20,007 nt of DNA from Bacillaceae bacterium. Lineage in GTDB: Bacteria > Bacillota > Bacilli > Bacillales_A > Planococcaceae. Made by a program: the position numbers and the translations under genes. The stretch spans positions 1-20,007 of the forward strand of contig JASLGI010000100.1 in NCBI GenBank assembly GCA_030149685.1. Direction: 5' to 3'. Below, piece by piece: positions 1 to 7,526 of this stretch (within the stretch, counting starts at the first letter, position 1; every line of letters starts with the position of its first letter). The notes beneath the pieces were generated by a model. It made no database searches. It was not told where the DNA came from and worked only from the letters and a program-made list of their open reading frames with translations.

Positions 1-122
1 GGCATTAAATCTTCATTTACAATATTACCTTCTTCATCTAAAATTTGTACCATTTCAAATTTTGATTCAATTTCTTCAAGTGTCTGTACAGCGTCGAAAA
101 CTTGTTGTTCTTTTTTCGCCAT
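1..122 (-). CDS. pdhA: Pyruvate dehydrogenase E1 alpha subunit, N-terminal fragment
   Basis: Only the first 40 codons lie in the window; the rest runs off the left edge. The visible protein starts MAKKEQQVFDAV and contains FEMVQILDEEGNIVNEDLMP, which corresponds to the start of Bacillus PdhA as I remember it (FETFQILNEKGEVVNE). PdhA is the thiamine-diphosphate E1 alpha chain that decarboxylates pyruvate in the PDH complex; those catalytic parts are outside the window. The ATG at 122-120 has a strong AAGGAGAGG ribosome site (complement of 129-137) six bases upstream. Position next to def, rpoY and rnjA matches the Bacillus order, which supports the call despite the short stretch. Confidence 0.85.
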   Translation of the reverse strand, partial: MAKKEQQVFDAVQTLEEIESKFEMVQILDEEGNIVNEDLM

Positions 123-194
123 GTTACACCTCTCCTTTATATAAACTGTATTAGTGTATTTGAAATTAAAACGAAACAACTTACTTATGAACCA

Positions 195-223
195 ATTGTA
201 TATTCTCTTATTTTAGTTGTCAA
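195..223 (-). promoter_or_regulatory. Sigma-A promoter of pdhA
   Basis: On the minus strand a perfect -35 TTGACA (218-223) is followed after exactly 17 bases by TACAAT (195-200), one mismatch from consensus. It points into pdhA and would give a leader of roughly 65 bases. This is the cleanest promoter in the window. Confidence 0.8.
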
Positions 224-366
224 CCCTTTGATATATAAAGGTTAGTTCTTTTTCTTCTCTTTCAACCAAAACCAGAACTGTGTTAGTACAACTTTTATTA
301 TGTTATAGAACAGATTCGTTTACTTTTATTTTATCCTTCTTTTCTTCTTTTCCCTTTTCTTCTTTT

Positions 367-380
367 TTTAAACGCTTTCA
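367..380 (-). promoter_or_regulatory. Candidate CcpA (cre) site
   Basis: The minus strand reads TGAAAGCGTTTAAA, which agrees with the cre consensus TGWAANCGNTNWCA at all fixed positions except one (A for C near the end). It lies about 145 bases upstream of the pdhA -35 box and about 145 bases before def. Control of pdhA by carbon catabolite status is plausible, but the distance is large and a single degenerate match is weak evidence. Confidence 0.35.
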
Positions 381-524
381 TTTATCTTAGCAAATCTTAG
401 CATTTTTCTATTCATTTCTCCATTTAATACTTTTTCGTGAATTTCAGTCGTCTTTTATTTCTTCTCTTCTTTTTTCAGTTATACTAGTACATACGTCAAC
501 ATATTTTACAAGGAGTCGATAACA

Positions 525-1091
525 ATGATTTTAATGGATGATATTATTCGCGAAGGACATCCGACATTACGAAAAGTAGCAAAAGAAGTAGAGCTTCCGT
601 TATCAGAAGAAGATAAACAAATTGCACTCGATATTATGGAGTATGTGCAAAATAGTCAAAATGAAGAAATGATCGAAAAATACGATCTTCGTCCAGGTAT
701 TGGACTTGCCGCTCCGCAAATTAACGTATCAAAACGAATTTTCGCTCTTCATATTGAAGATGAAGACGGAAACGTAGAAGAAAGTATGATTGCGATTAAC
801 CCTAAAATTGTTAGTCATTCGGTCGAAATTGACTATTTAGAAACGGGGGAAGGTTGTCTCTCTGTCGACCGTCCTGTAGAAGGGCATGTTCCTCGCTATG
901 CGCGTATTACAATTGAAGCATATGATGAAAACGGTGAGAAATTCACAAAACGTTTACGAGGACTCCCAGCAATTGCTTTCCAACACGAACTCGACCATTT
1001 AGACGGCATTTTATTTTTCGATCGTATCGATAAAAAGCGTCCTTTCTTAAATATGGAACAAATTACACAACCGAATACACTCTTTAATTAA
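525..1091 (+). CDS. def: Peptide deformylase
   Basis: Removes the N-formyl group from the initiator methionine of nascent proteins at the ribosome. All three metal/active-site motifs are present: GIGLAAPQ at residues 58-65, EGCLSV around Cys111, and HELDH at 154-158 (His154, Glu155, His158), with Cys111 and the two histidines binding the metal. At 188 residues with an insertion between the N-terminal region and motif 1 it is of the Gram-positive type 2 class, and MILMDDIIREGHPTLR resembles B. subtilis DefB (YkrB). The ATG at 525 has AAGGAG (510-515) nine bases upstream; the internal Met4 is a less likely start. It is a single-gene unit closed by the terminator at 1094. Confidence 0.95.
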   Translation: MILMDDIIREGHPTLRKVAKEVELPLSEEDKQIALDIMEYVQNSQNEEMIEKYDLRPGIGLAAPQINVSKRIFALHIEDEDGNVEESMIAINPKIVSHSVEIDYLETGEGCLSVDRPVEGHVPRYARITIEAYDENGEKFTKRLRGLPAIAFQHELDHLDGILFFDRIDKKRPFLNMEQITQPNTLFN

Positions 1092-1093
1092 TA

Positions 1094-1130
1094 AAAGCGA
1101 GTAGGCGCTGACCTGCTCGCTTTCTCTTTA
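1094..1130 (+). terminator. Intrinsic terminator of def
   Basis: A 12-bp stem (1094-1105 with 1112-1123; AAAGCGAG pairs with CTCGCTTT, then a T.G pair and AGG/CCT) closes a six-base loop, followed by a T-rich tail. It starts three bases after the def stop codon. Confidence 0.85.
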
Positions 1131-1164
1131 TTCGTTTCCTTTTCTTTCTTTTAACTTGTAAGCA

Positions 1165-1173
1165 TGATATTAT
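1165..1173 (+). promoter_or_regulatory. Candidate extended -10 promoter of rpoY-rnjA
   Basis: TG at 1165-1166, one base, then TATTAT (1168-1173) forms an extended -10 box. No good -35 hexamer is seen 17 bases upstream. It sits between the def terminator and rpoY, where a promoter for the rpoY-rnjA pair is expected. Confidence 0.4.
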
Positions 1174-1215
1174 ATAGAGAATGATGAATGAACGTTTTAT
1201 AAAGGAGAGTTATGC

Positions 1216-1434
1216 ATGATTTACAAAGTTTTATATCAAGATCACATCGTCGAAGTACCAGTCCGCGAAAATACGAAGGCGATGTACGTAGAAGCTGCAT
1301 CAGATCGTGAAGTTCGTAAAAAACTTTACTCTTTACCAATTCAAGTAGAATTTATTCAAGAACTTGAAGGTAAACATTTAGAATACGAACGTACGTCTGA
1401 AGACTTCGAAGTTATTCAGGTTGAAGACCTATAA
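1216..1434 (+). CDS. rpoY: RNA polymerase epsilon subunit
   Basis: A 72-residue protein starting [19 protein letters not shown], matching the small epsilon subunit (YkzG/RpoY, DUF1447) that binds core RNA polymerase in Firmicutes. Shared features are the MI(F/Y)KV.YQ start, PVRE.T, LYVE/MYVE and the D/R-rich REVRKKL segment. AAAGGAGAG at 1201-1209 precedes the ATG by six bases. Its TAA overlaps the rnjA ATG by one base (TAATG), so the two are almost certainly translationally coupled. The ykzG-rnjA pair is a conserved Bacillales arrangement, which strengthens the call. Confidence 0.92.
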   Translation: MIYKVLYQDHIVEVPVRENTKAMYVEAASDREVRKKLYSLPIQVEFIQELEGKHLEYERTSEDFEVIQVEDL

Positions 1435-3134
1435 TGAAGATTATTAAAAACAATGAAACAGCCGTTTTCGCTTTAGGCGGACTAGGTGAAATCGGTAAAA
1501 ACACTTACGGTGTTCAGTTCCAAGATGAAATTATTTTAATTGACGCAGGGATCAAATTCCCTGATGATGACTTACTCGGCATCGATTACGTCATCCCAGA
1601 CTATACGTTTTTAAAACGTAATAAAGATAAAATTAAAGGTCTTTTCGTCACACACGGACACGAAGACCATATCGGTGGAATTCCGTACTTATTAAAACAA
1701 GTTAATGTTCCTGTCTACGGTGGTAAGCTCGCACTCGGACTACTCCGCAACAAATTAGAAGAGCACGGGTTACTTCGCTCAACAAAATTGATCGAATTCA
1801 CAGAAGATGACGTTTTCAAATTTAGAAAAACATCCGTATCATTTTTCACAACTACACATAGTATTCCAGACGCTTACGGAGTTGTCGTTAAAACTCCTTC
1901 TGGAAATATCGTCCATACAGGTGACTTCAAATTCGACTTCACACCCGTTGGAGAACCAGCAAACTTAGCGAAAATGGCTCAACTCGGTGATGAAGGTGTT
2001 CTCTGTCTCTTATCTGACAGTACGAACGCAGAAGTCCCTAACTTTACAATGTCTGAACGAAAAGTAGGAGAAAGTATCGAAGATATTTTCCGTAACGTCG
2101 ATAACCGAATTATCTTCGCAACATTCGCATCGAATATTCACCGCTTACAACAAGTAATCGATGCAGCACAATACTTCGGTCGTAAAGTTGCCGTGTTCGG
2201 TCGAAGTATGGACAATTCAATTACGATCGGTCGTGAACTCGGATACATTAATGCACCTGATGATTTATTCATCGATGCCAAAACATTAAATCGTCTTCCT
2301 TCGAATGAAGCGATGATTTTATGTACAGGTAGTCAAGGTGAACCGATGGCAGCTTTATCACGAATTGCTAACGGGACTCACCGTCAAGTATCCATTCAAC
2401 CGGGAGATACAGTTATCTTCTCTTCTTCACCAATTCCAGGTAACCGATTAAGTGTAAACCGTACGATTAACTCTTTATTCCGAGCAGGGGCAGAAGTTAT
2501 TCACGGACCACTTAGCAACATCCATACATCTGGACACGGTTCACAAGAAGAACAAAAATTAATGCTCCGCTTAATGAAACCGAAGTTCTTCATGCCAATT
2601 CACGGGGAATACCGCATGATGAAAAAACACGCAGAACTCGGTGTTTCATGTGATGTCAAAGAAGAAAACTGCCACTTACTCACAAACGGAGATGTCTTAG
2701 CATTAACAGAAGACACAGCTCGTGTAGCTGGACGCATCCCAGCAGGCGATGTGTACATTGATGGTAGTGGAATCGGTGATATCGGAAACGTCGTATTGCG
2801 CGATCGTAAAGTGTTATCAGAAGATGGACTCGTCATCGTTGTCGCAACAGTTGATACAAACAAGAAAAAAATCGTTGCAGGACCTGACATTATTTCACGC
2901 GGATTCGTCTATATGCGTGAATCAGGATCGATGATTCATGAAGCACAACGAATGTTAAAACGAAAAATGTATAAAATGATGGAAAAAGAAGCATTTGATC
3001 CACATAAAATGAAAAATGAAATCATTCATACATTAAGTCCTTATTTATTCGACAAAACAGAGCGTCGCCCGATGATTTTACCTGTCATCTTAGAAGTAGG
3101 CAGCGAACAGTCAAAAAAAGAAACGAATGAATAA
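1434..3134 (+). CDS. rnjA: Ribonuclease J1
   Basis: A dual 5'-3' exo/endoribonuclease of the beta-CASP metallo-beta-lactamase group, central to mRNA turnover and rRNA maturation in Bacillales. The metal-binding motif HGHEDH is at residues 74-79, with further ligands His142 and Asp164, and the beta-CASP/C-terminal HTSGHG at 364-369 and His390. The beta-CASP domain lies between the two lactamase halves (about 210-370), and a C-terminal domain follows from about 450. The length of 566 residues is close to the 555 of B. subtilis RNase J1, and the sequence matches J1 rather than J2 by context with rpoY. The start ATG is inside the rpoY stop (TAATG). Extra residues at the C-terminus are lysine/glutamate-rich (SKKETNE). 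It is closed by the terminator at 3154. Confidence 0.97.
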   Translation: MKIIKNNETAVFALGGLGEIGKNTYGVQFQDEIILIDAGIKFPDDDLLGIDYVIPDYTFLKRNKDKIKGLFVTHGHEDHIGGIPYLLKQVNVPVYGGKLALGLLRNKLEEHGLLRSTKLIEFTEDDVFKFRKTSVSFFTTTHSIPDAYGVVVKTPSGNIVHTGDFKFDFTPVGEPANLAKMAQLGDEGVLCLLSDSTNAEVPNFTMSERKVGESIEDIFRNVDNRIIFATFASNIHRLQQVIDAAQYFGRKVAVFGRSMDNSITIGRELGYINAPDDLFIDAKTLNRLPSNEAMILCTGSQGEPMAALSRIANGTHRQVSIQPGDTVIFSSSPIPGNRLSVNRTINSLFRAGAEVIHGPLSNIHTSGHGSQEEQKLMLRLMKPKFFMPIHGEYRMMKKHAELGVSCDVKEENCHLLTNGDVLALTEDTARVAGRIPAGDVYIDGSGIGDIGNVVLRDRKVLSEDGLVIVVATVDTNKKKIVAGPDIISRGFVYMRESGSMIHEAQRMLKRKMYKMMEKEAFDPHKMKNEIIHTLSPYLFDKTERRPMILPVILEVGSEQSKKETNE

Positions 3135-3153
3135 TACGAAAATTATTCAATAA

Positions 3154-3187
3154 AAAAGGCTTGAGTACTTAGCGACTCAAGCCTTTT
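3154..3187. terminator. Bidirectional terminator between rnjA and ktrC
   Basis: A 13-bp perfect stem, AAAAGGCTTGAGT (3154-3166) with ACTCAAGCCTTTT (3175-3187), and an eight-base loop. The A-run on the left and T-run on the right make it work for both converging genes. Confidence 0.88.
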
Positions 3188-3199
3188 CGTTATCTACTT

Positions 3200-3862
3200 T
3201 TATAAATGAGTAGTTTGCTGCTCAAAATGATGAATATCCATATCTGAACCGATGACAATTAAAATGTCATCCCCTCGAATTTGTTCTACAGCTTGCGGGG
3301 AAACGATTAAATGTCCATCTCGTTTAATAGCGACAATGTTGACGCCGTAGCGCGCGCGAATATCTAGTTCAATTAATGTTTTTCCAACGAATCGTTCGTG
3401 CGCTTGAATTTCTACAATCGAATATTCATCGGATAACTCTAAATAATCGAGAATATTGTTTGATAACATATTGTTCGCTAAACGGCGACCCATATCACGT
3501 TCTGGGTGAACGACTTGATCGGCACCGATTTTAATTAATACTTTTTCGTGATTATCACTTTGCGCCTTTACAGTAATCCGAGGAACACCGAGCTCTTTTA
3601 ATAAAAGCGTCGTTAAAATACTCGATTGAATATTTTCACCGATCGCTACAACGACGTGTTCAAAATGTTTAATCCCTAACGATTGTAGCACTGCTTCATC
3701 GGTCGTATCCGCAACGACGGCTTGAGTCGCAATTTGTGCATAGTCATCGACTTTATCTTGTGAAATGTCGATAGCCATTACATGTGCCCCTAAGGAGACA
3801 AGCTCTTTCACAATACTTCCTCCTAATCGACCAAGTCCAATCACTGCAAATTCTTTTCTCAT
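3200..3862 (-). CDS. ktrC: K+ uptake regulatory subunit KtrC (RCK domain)
   Basis: Cytosolic gating ring protein that pairs with a KtrB/KtrD-type membrane channel for K+ uptake; no channel gene is in the window. Residues 1-130 form the RCK N-terminal Rossmann fold with GLGRLG at 9-14 and the nucleotide-binding acid Asp32; residues about 135-220 form the RCK_C domain, known in this family to bind c-di-AMP. The 220-residue product starting MRKEFAVIGLG aligns end to end with B. subtilis KtrC (YkqB, 221 residues), which is also next to rnjA. The frame is open upstream to a TTG at 3922, but that stretch covers a good promoter, so the ATG at 3862 is chosen even though its ribosome site (GAAAG) is weak. 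Confidence 0.9.
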   Translation of the reverse strand: MRKEFAVIGLGRLGGSIVKELVSLGAHVMAIDISQDKVDDYAQIATQAVVADTTDEAVLQSLGIKHFEHVVVAIGENIQSSILTTLLLKELGVPRITVKAQSDNHEKVLIKIGADQVVHPERDMGRRLANNMLSNNILDYLELSDEYSIVEIQAHERFVGKTLIELDIRARYGVNIVAIKRDGHLIVSPQAVEQIRGDDILIVIGSDMDIHHFEQQTTHL

Positions 3863-3893
3863 ACTGTCACTTTCTTTCTGTCCATTTTTGTTC

Positions 3894-3922
3894 ATCGTAT
3901 CACGAATGAACATTCCCGCCAA
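3894..3922 (-). promoter_or_regulatory. Candidate promoter of ktrC
   Basis: On the minus strand TTGGCG (3917-3922), 17 bases, then TACGAT (3894-3899) preceded by TG plus one base (extended -10). A leader of about 25 bases would follow. A second possible -10, TATAAT (3928-3933), lies upstream without a clear -35. Confidence 0.45.
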
Positions 3923-3953
3923 CTAATATTATAGCTGTTTCAAAAAGTGACAA

Positions 3954-3982
3954 ATAAAAAAAGATGCCCCGAAGGACATCTT
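3954..3982 (-). terminator. Intrinsic terminator of the peroxiredoxin gene
   Basis: On the minus strand AAGATGTCC and GGGCATCTT form a nine-pair stem with one U.G pair and a UUCG tetraloop, followed by seven Ts. It begins eight bases after the peroxiredoxin stop codon. Confidence 0.85.
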
Positions 3983-3990
3983 CTTTTGAA

Positions 3991-4533
3991 TTATAATAAG
4001 TCTTCGCCTGGTTTCCAGTTTGCTGGGCAAAGTCCACCAGTTTGTAACGCTTCAAGTACACGTAATGTTTCGTTTACGTCACGACCTACGTCTTTGTTGA
4101 AGACTGTTTGATATTGCATTTCACCTTCTGGGTCGATGATGAAGAGACCGCGAAGTGCAACTCCTTCTTCTTCAATTAATACACCGTAGTCTTTTGATAC
4201 TTGGTGGTTTGTGTCCGCTGCGAGTGGGTAACGTAATTGACCAATTCCGTTATCTTCGAGTGGTGTGTTGATCCACGCTAAGTGTGTATGAATTGTATCT
4301 GTTGATGCACCGATAATTTCTGCGTTTAACTCTTTGAATTTATCGTAGTTTTCTGACATCGCGATAATTTCTGTTGGGCAAACGAAAGTGAAGTCCATTG
4401 GGTAGAAGAAAAGTACTGTCCACTTTCCTGCTTCCATGTTTTCTTTTAAGCTTACTTCACCGAAAGTTTTGTCTGGCATAACTGCTGGCATTGTAAATGA
4501 TGGTGCTGGTTTATTAACTAAACGTTTTGACAT
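3991..4533 (-). CDS. 2-Cys peroxiredoxin, YkuU-like
   Basis: A thiol peroxidase of the AhpC/Prx1 family reducing H2O2 and organic peroxides in the cytosol. The peroxidatic Cys52 lies in FVCPTE, and the resolving Cys169 in GGLCPANW near the C-terminus, so it is a typical 2-Cys enzyme. The 180 residues agree closely with B. subtilis YkuU (180 residues), including [23 protein letters not shown] and YPLAADTNH. No flavoprotein AhpF is adjacent, so the electron donor is probably thioredoxin (inference). The frame is open back to 4623 but the ATG at 4533 has a strong GGAGGTAA site (complement of 4541-4548). A promoter lies at 4579-4607 and a PerR-like box just beyond. Confidence 0.93.
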   Translation of the reverse strand: MSKRLVNKPAPSFTMPAVMPDKTFGEVSLKENMEAGKWTVLFFYPMDFTFVCPTEIIAMSENYDKFKELNAEIIGASTDTIHTHLAWINTPLEDNGIGQLRYPLAADTNHQVSKDYGVLIEEEGVALRGLFIIDPEGEMQYQTVFNKDVGRDVNETLRVLEALQTGGLCPANWKPGEDLL

Positions 4534-4578
4534 AATAAAATTACCTCCAAATATTTCTTTGTGATTTCTTCTATTCTT

Positions 4579-4607
4579 ATAATAACAAATAGACTTCACA
4601 TTTTCAA
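4579..4607 (-). promoter_or_regulatory. Promoter of the peroxiredoxin gene
   Basis: Minus strand TTGAAA (4602-4607), 17 bases, TATTAT (4579-4584). The leader to the ATG at 4533 would be about 40 bases. A TTATAAT half-site overlaps the -10 (4577-4583 on the plus strand). Confidence 0.65.
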
Positions 4608-4624
4608 CAATAATGACTCGCAAA

Positions 4625-4639
4625 TAATAATTGTTATAA
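4625..4639. promoter_or_regulatory. PerR/Fur-family-like operator
   Basis: TAATAATTGTTATAA agrees with the PerR box TTATAATNATTATAA at 12 of 14 fixed positions. It lies 18 bases upstream of the peroxiredoxin -35 and overlaps a plus-strand TATAAT (4635-4640). Peroxide genes are classical PerR targets in Bacillales, so the site makes sense, but the region is AT-rich and chance is not excluded. Confidence 0.4.
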
Positions 4640-4735
4640 TCTATTTTCTGTTCGTCACTTACTTATCATACATTAGACGAACAAAGGACGCAATTTTGAC
4701 AAAGAAATTGAACGTTTTTAAAGCGAAAAAAGTGA

Positions 4736-4763
4736 TTGATTTTCCTTTCAATTTTTGTATAAT
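4736..4763 (+). promoter_or_regulatory. Promoter of potABCD
   Basis: TTGATT (4736-4741), 16 bases, TATAAT (4758-4763, perfect). Transcription would start near 4770, giving a leader of about 68 bases before the potA ATG at 4837. Confidence 0.65.
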
Positions 4764-4836
4764 TAAGTGCGCTCTCATACTTTTTACGTTTATCGAAAAA
4801 ACACGAGGGAATGAATCGTTTAAGGGGGGGATTGCG

Positions 4837-5928
4837 ATGACATCGCCAATCGTAGTATTCGACCGCGTATCGCTTAATTACAATGAAAATACACAGATTT
4901 TGAAAGAAGTGAGCTTTTCATTAGAACGTGGTAAATTTTATACTTTGCTCGGTCCTTCTGGTTGTGGTAAAACGACGATCTTACGTTTAATTGCAGGGTT
5001 CTTACAACCGACAGAAGGTTCTATTTATATTGAAGGGAAAGAGATGAATGGTCTTGCACCGAATGAACGTCCCGTCAATACTGTCTTTCAAGACTACGCA
5101 CTATTTCCTCATTTAAATGTTTTTGAAAACATCGCTTTCGGATTGAGAATCCAGCGATTAAAAGATGAGGAAGTTCAACAAAGAGTAAAAGAAGCTCTAC
5201 GTTTCGTAAGTTTAGAAGATTTCGAAAATAGAGAAATTACTGATATGTCTGGCGGTCAGCGGCAACGTGTAGCAATCGCACGTGCAATCGTAAACGATAG
5301 TGAGTTAATTTTATTAGATGAACCTTTATCCGCACTGGACTTGAAACTTCGTACAGCGATGCAAGGTGAGTTACGTTCACTACAACAACAGCTCGGAAAA
5401 ACATTCGTTTTCGTCACACATGACCAAGAAGAAGCTCTCGCTATGAGTGATGAAATTTTCGTCATTCAAAATGGCGAAATTGCACAATCTGGCTCTCCAA
5501 CAGATATTTACGATGAGCCGATCAATCCATTCGTCGCTAGCTTCATTGGCGCATCGAACATCATTCCTGGTGAAATGGTTCGAGACTATCTCGTTCGCTT
5601 CAACGGACGTGAGTTTTCTTGTGTCGACGGGGGAGTACAACCGAATGAAAAAGTCGATGTTGTCATCCGACCTGAAGATTTAAAAATCGTACCAGTTGAA
5701 AAAGGAAAGGTGCCCGTAATAGTTACTTCTCAACTTTTTCGCGGTGTTCATTATGAAATCCGAACAAAAGATGAGCACGACAATGAATGGCTCGTACACT
5801 CTACTCAAAAAGTGCGCGTAGGTGAAAAAATCGGACTGTCATTTATTGATGAAGATCTGCATATTATGAGAAAAAACGAATCGGAAGAAGCATTCGACTT
5901 ACGGATGGAAACGTATGGAGGCGATTAA
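4837..5928 (+). CDS. potA: Spermidine/putrescine ABC transporter, ATP-binding protein
   Basis: ATPase powering polyamine import; forms a dimer under PotB and PotC at the membrane. Walker [10 protein letters not shown] is at residues 39-47, the Q-loop FQDYALFPH starts at 84, the signature MSGGQRQ at 137-143, Walker B ILLDEP at 158-163, the D-loop SALD at 165-168 and the switch His at 195. Residues about 240-363 form the TOBE-type regulatory domain ([10 protein letters not shown]). The 363-residue length fits PotA. The frame is open back to 4561, but the ATG at 4837 has an AAGGGGGGG purine tract before it and starts the conserved part. The stop abuts the potB ATG. Function is assigned from the family plus the PotD-like protein downstream; putrescine versus spermidine preference cannot be told. 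Confidence 0.93.
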   Translation: MTSPIVVFDRVSLNYNENTQILKEVSFSLERGKFYTLLGPSGCGKTTILRLIAGFLQPTEGSIYIEGKEMNGLAPNERPVNTVFQDYALFPHLNVFENIAFGLRIQRLKDEEVQQRVKEALRFVSLEDFENREITDMSGGQRQRVAIARAIVNDSELILLDEPLSALDLKLRTAMQGELRSLQQQLGKTFVFVTHDQEEALAMSDEIFVIQNGEIAQSGSPTDIYDEPINPFVASFIGASNIIPGEMVRDYLVRFNGREFSCVDGGVQPNEKVDVVIRPEDLKIVPVEKGKVPVIVTSQLFRGVHYEIRTKDEHDNEWLVHSTQKVRVGEKIGLSFIDEDLHIMRKNESEEAFDLRMETYGGD

Positions 5929-6735
5929 ATGTATCAATCTCGTTTTAAGCAATTGTACACCATCCCTTACGTCGCATGGATTTTACTATTCGTCATTATT
6001 CCAATTACACTCGTCGGTTATTATTCTATTACCGACCATGACGGACATTTAACGCTTTCTCATTATGCGAACTTTTTTACGTCGACTTATTTGACATTAG
6101 CGCTATATTCATTTTTTTATGCATTCGTCATTACAGCTATTACACTACTGATTGCTTATCCGACCGCATATATTTTAACGAAAACAAAATATAAAGAATT
6201 ATGGCTTTTATTCATTATTATTCCATCTTGGTTAAACTTACTACTAAAAACGTATGCGTTTATCGGGCTTTTAAGCAAAAATGGGCTCGTTGCAGCGGTT
6301 ATCCGCTCTTTCGGTTTCGAAGCTCCTCAATTATTGTTTACGAGTATGAGTTTTATTTTAGTAGCTGTTTATATTTTTATTCCTTTTATGATTTTACCTA
6401 TTTTCAATGCTATCAATGAATTGAATCCGACACTAATAGAAGCAGCACGCGACCTTGGAGCGAGTCGATGGACAACTTTCCGCCAAATCGTCTTACCTTT
6501 AACAGCGGATGGTATTAAAGCTGGAATCCAAGTAACATTTATTCCTGCATTGTCATTATTTATGGTGACACGACTCATTGCCGGAAACAAAGTGATGACG
6601 CTCGGTACCGCGATTGAACAACAGTTCCTCGTGACGCAAAATTGGGGCATGGGGTCCGCAATCGCAATGTTCTTAATTGTTACGATGTTCCTCGTCATGA
6701 AAGTAACAACGACGAAAGAAGGTGGAAGACGATGA
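5929..6735 (+). CDS. potB: Spermidine/putrescine ABC transporter, permease
   Basis: A 268-residue integral membrane protein with about six membrane segments, the first at residues 13-32. It carries the cytoplasmic EAA loop of ABC importers (EAARDLGAS at 171-179, followed by a LP pair at 189-190) that docks on the ATPase. ATG follows the potA TAA with no gap and has GGAGG (5917-5921) seven bases upstream. It overlaps potC by four bases (ATGA), so the four genes are one translationally coupled operon. PotB is chosen over PotC because it is the first permease after potA, the usual order. Confidence 0.92.
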   Translation: MYQSRFKQLYTIPYVAWILLFVIIPITLVGYYSITDHDGHLTLSHYANFFTSTYLTLALYSFFYAFVITAITLLIAYPTAYILTKTKYKELWLLFIIIPSWLNLLLKTYAFIGLLSKNGLVAAVIRSFGFEAPQLLFTSMSFILVAVYIFIPFMILPIFNAINELNPTLIEAARDLGASRWTTFRQIVLPLTADGIKAGIQVTFIPALSLFMVTRLIAGNKVMTLGTAIEQQFLVTQNWGMGSAIAMFLIVTMFLVMKVTTTKEGGRR

Positions 6736-7526
6736 AACAAATAACAATGAGCCAAAAAGTTTATCTCGGCTTCGTCTTTCTCTTATTATACGCACCGATT
6801 GTTTTTTTAATTATGTATTCTTTTAACTCTGGAGAATCAATGGCGAACTTCCGCTCCTTCTCTTTCAAACATTATGTCGAATTGTTTCAAGATAAACGAC
6901 TACTCGTCATCGTTTTGCAAACGATCGTCATCGCGCTACTCTCTGCAGTCGTTTCCACGATTTTAGGTATCGTTGGCGCGTTAGCGATTTACTTTACAAA
7001 GCAAAAAAGGCGAAGAGAACTTTATTTATCATTGAATAATGTATTAATCGTTAGTCCTGATGTCATTATCGGAGCATCGTTTTTAATTTTATTCACATTT
7101 CTCGGAATACAGCTCGGCTTTATTTCCGTGTTACTCTCTCATATCGCTTTTAGTATTCCGATTGTCGTCTTAATGATTTTACCAAAACTCTATGACATGA
7201 GTCCGACATTGATCGACGCTGCTCGTGACCTCGGTGCAAGTGCAAAGGACGTATTGTTCCGAGTCATCTTACCATTTATTCAACCAGGAATTTGGGCAGG
7301 GTTTTTCTTAGCGTTAACGTATTCACTCGACGACTTCGCGGTGACATTTTTCGTCACAGGAAACGGGTTTACGACACTCTCTGTTGAAATTTATTCCATG
7401 GCACGGACGGGTGTGTCTTTAACGATCAACGCATTAAGTGCGATTATTTTCCTCGTTACTATTGCTCTCGTTCTCGGTTATCATGCCTTACGTCTTCATG
7501 CGCAACGTAAAGGAGGGGGCGTTTAA
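6732..7526 (+). CDS. potC: Spermidine/putrescine ABC transporter, permease
   Basis: A 264-residue partner of PotB with about six membrane segments and its own EAA loop (DAARDLGAS at 162-170). The first segment (residues 11-30) is followed by the F-S-G/NFRSFSFKHY region typical of PotC. The ATG at 6732 overlaps the potB TGA (ATGA) and has GGTGGAAG just upstream; the frame is open back to 6642 but that part lies inside potB. Its TAA overlaps the potD ATG by one base. Confidence 0.92.
   Translation: MKQITMSQKVYLGFVFLLLYAPIVFLIMYSFNSGESMANFRSFSFKHYVELFQDKRLLVIVLQTIVIALLSAVVSTILGIVGALAIYFTKQKRRRELYLSLNNVLIVSPDVIIGASFLILFTFLGIQLGFISVLLSHIAFSIPIVVLMILPKLYDMSPTLIDAARDLGASAKDVLFRVILPFIQPGIWAGFFLALTYSLDDFAVTFFVTGNGFTTLSVEIYSMARTGVSLTINALSAIIFLVTIALVLGYHALRLHAQRKGGGV

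Larger units (their letters stand above)
123..524. other. Divergent control region between pdhA and def
   Basis: This 402-base stretch has no credible gene. It holds the pdhA promoter at its left end, an unbroken 36-base pyrimidine tract on the plus strand (334-369), a cre-like site directly after it (367-380), and a second pyrimidine-rich stretch (458-476). A possible -10 TATACT (480-485) lies before def but has no convincing -35, so the def start of transcription is not placed. Confidence 0.6.

Noticed and set aside
1151..1339. 62-residue frame opposite rpoY
   Set aside because: It lies on the complement of rpoY and its promoter region; rpoY is firmly identified.
3863..3922. TTG-started extension of KtrC
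   Set aside because: KtrC relatives begin at M-K/R-KEFAVIGLG, and the extension overlaps a TTGGCG-17-TACGAT promoter.
4561..4836. Long N-terminal extension of PotA
   Set aside because: It covers the peroxiredoxin promoter, the PerR-like box and the pot promoter; the ATG at 4837 has a purine-rich ribosome site and starts the conserved ABC domain.
6369..6755. 128-residue open frame opposite potB and potC
   Set aside because: Antisense to two conserved permeases and without its own signals; typical shadow frame.
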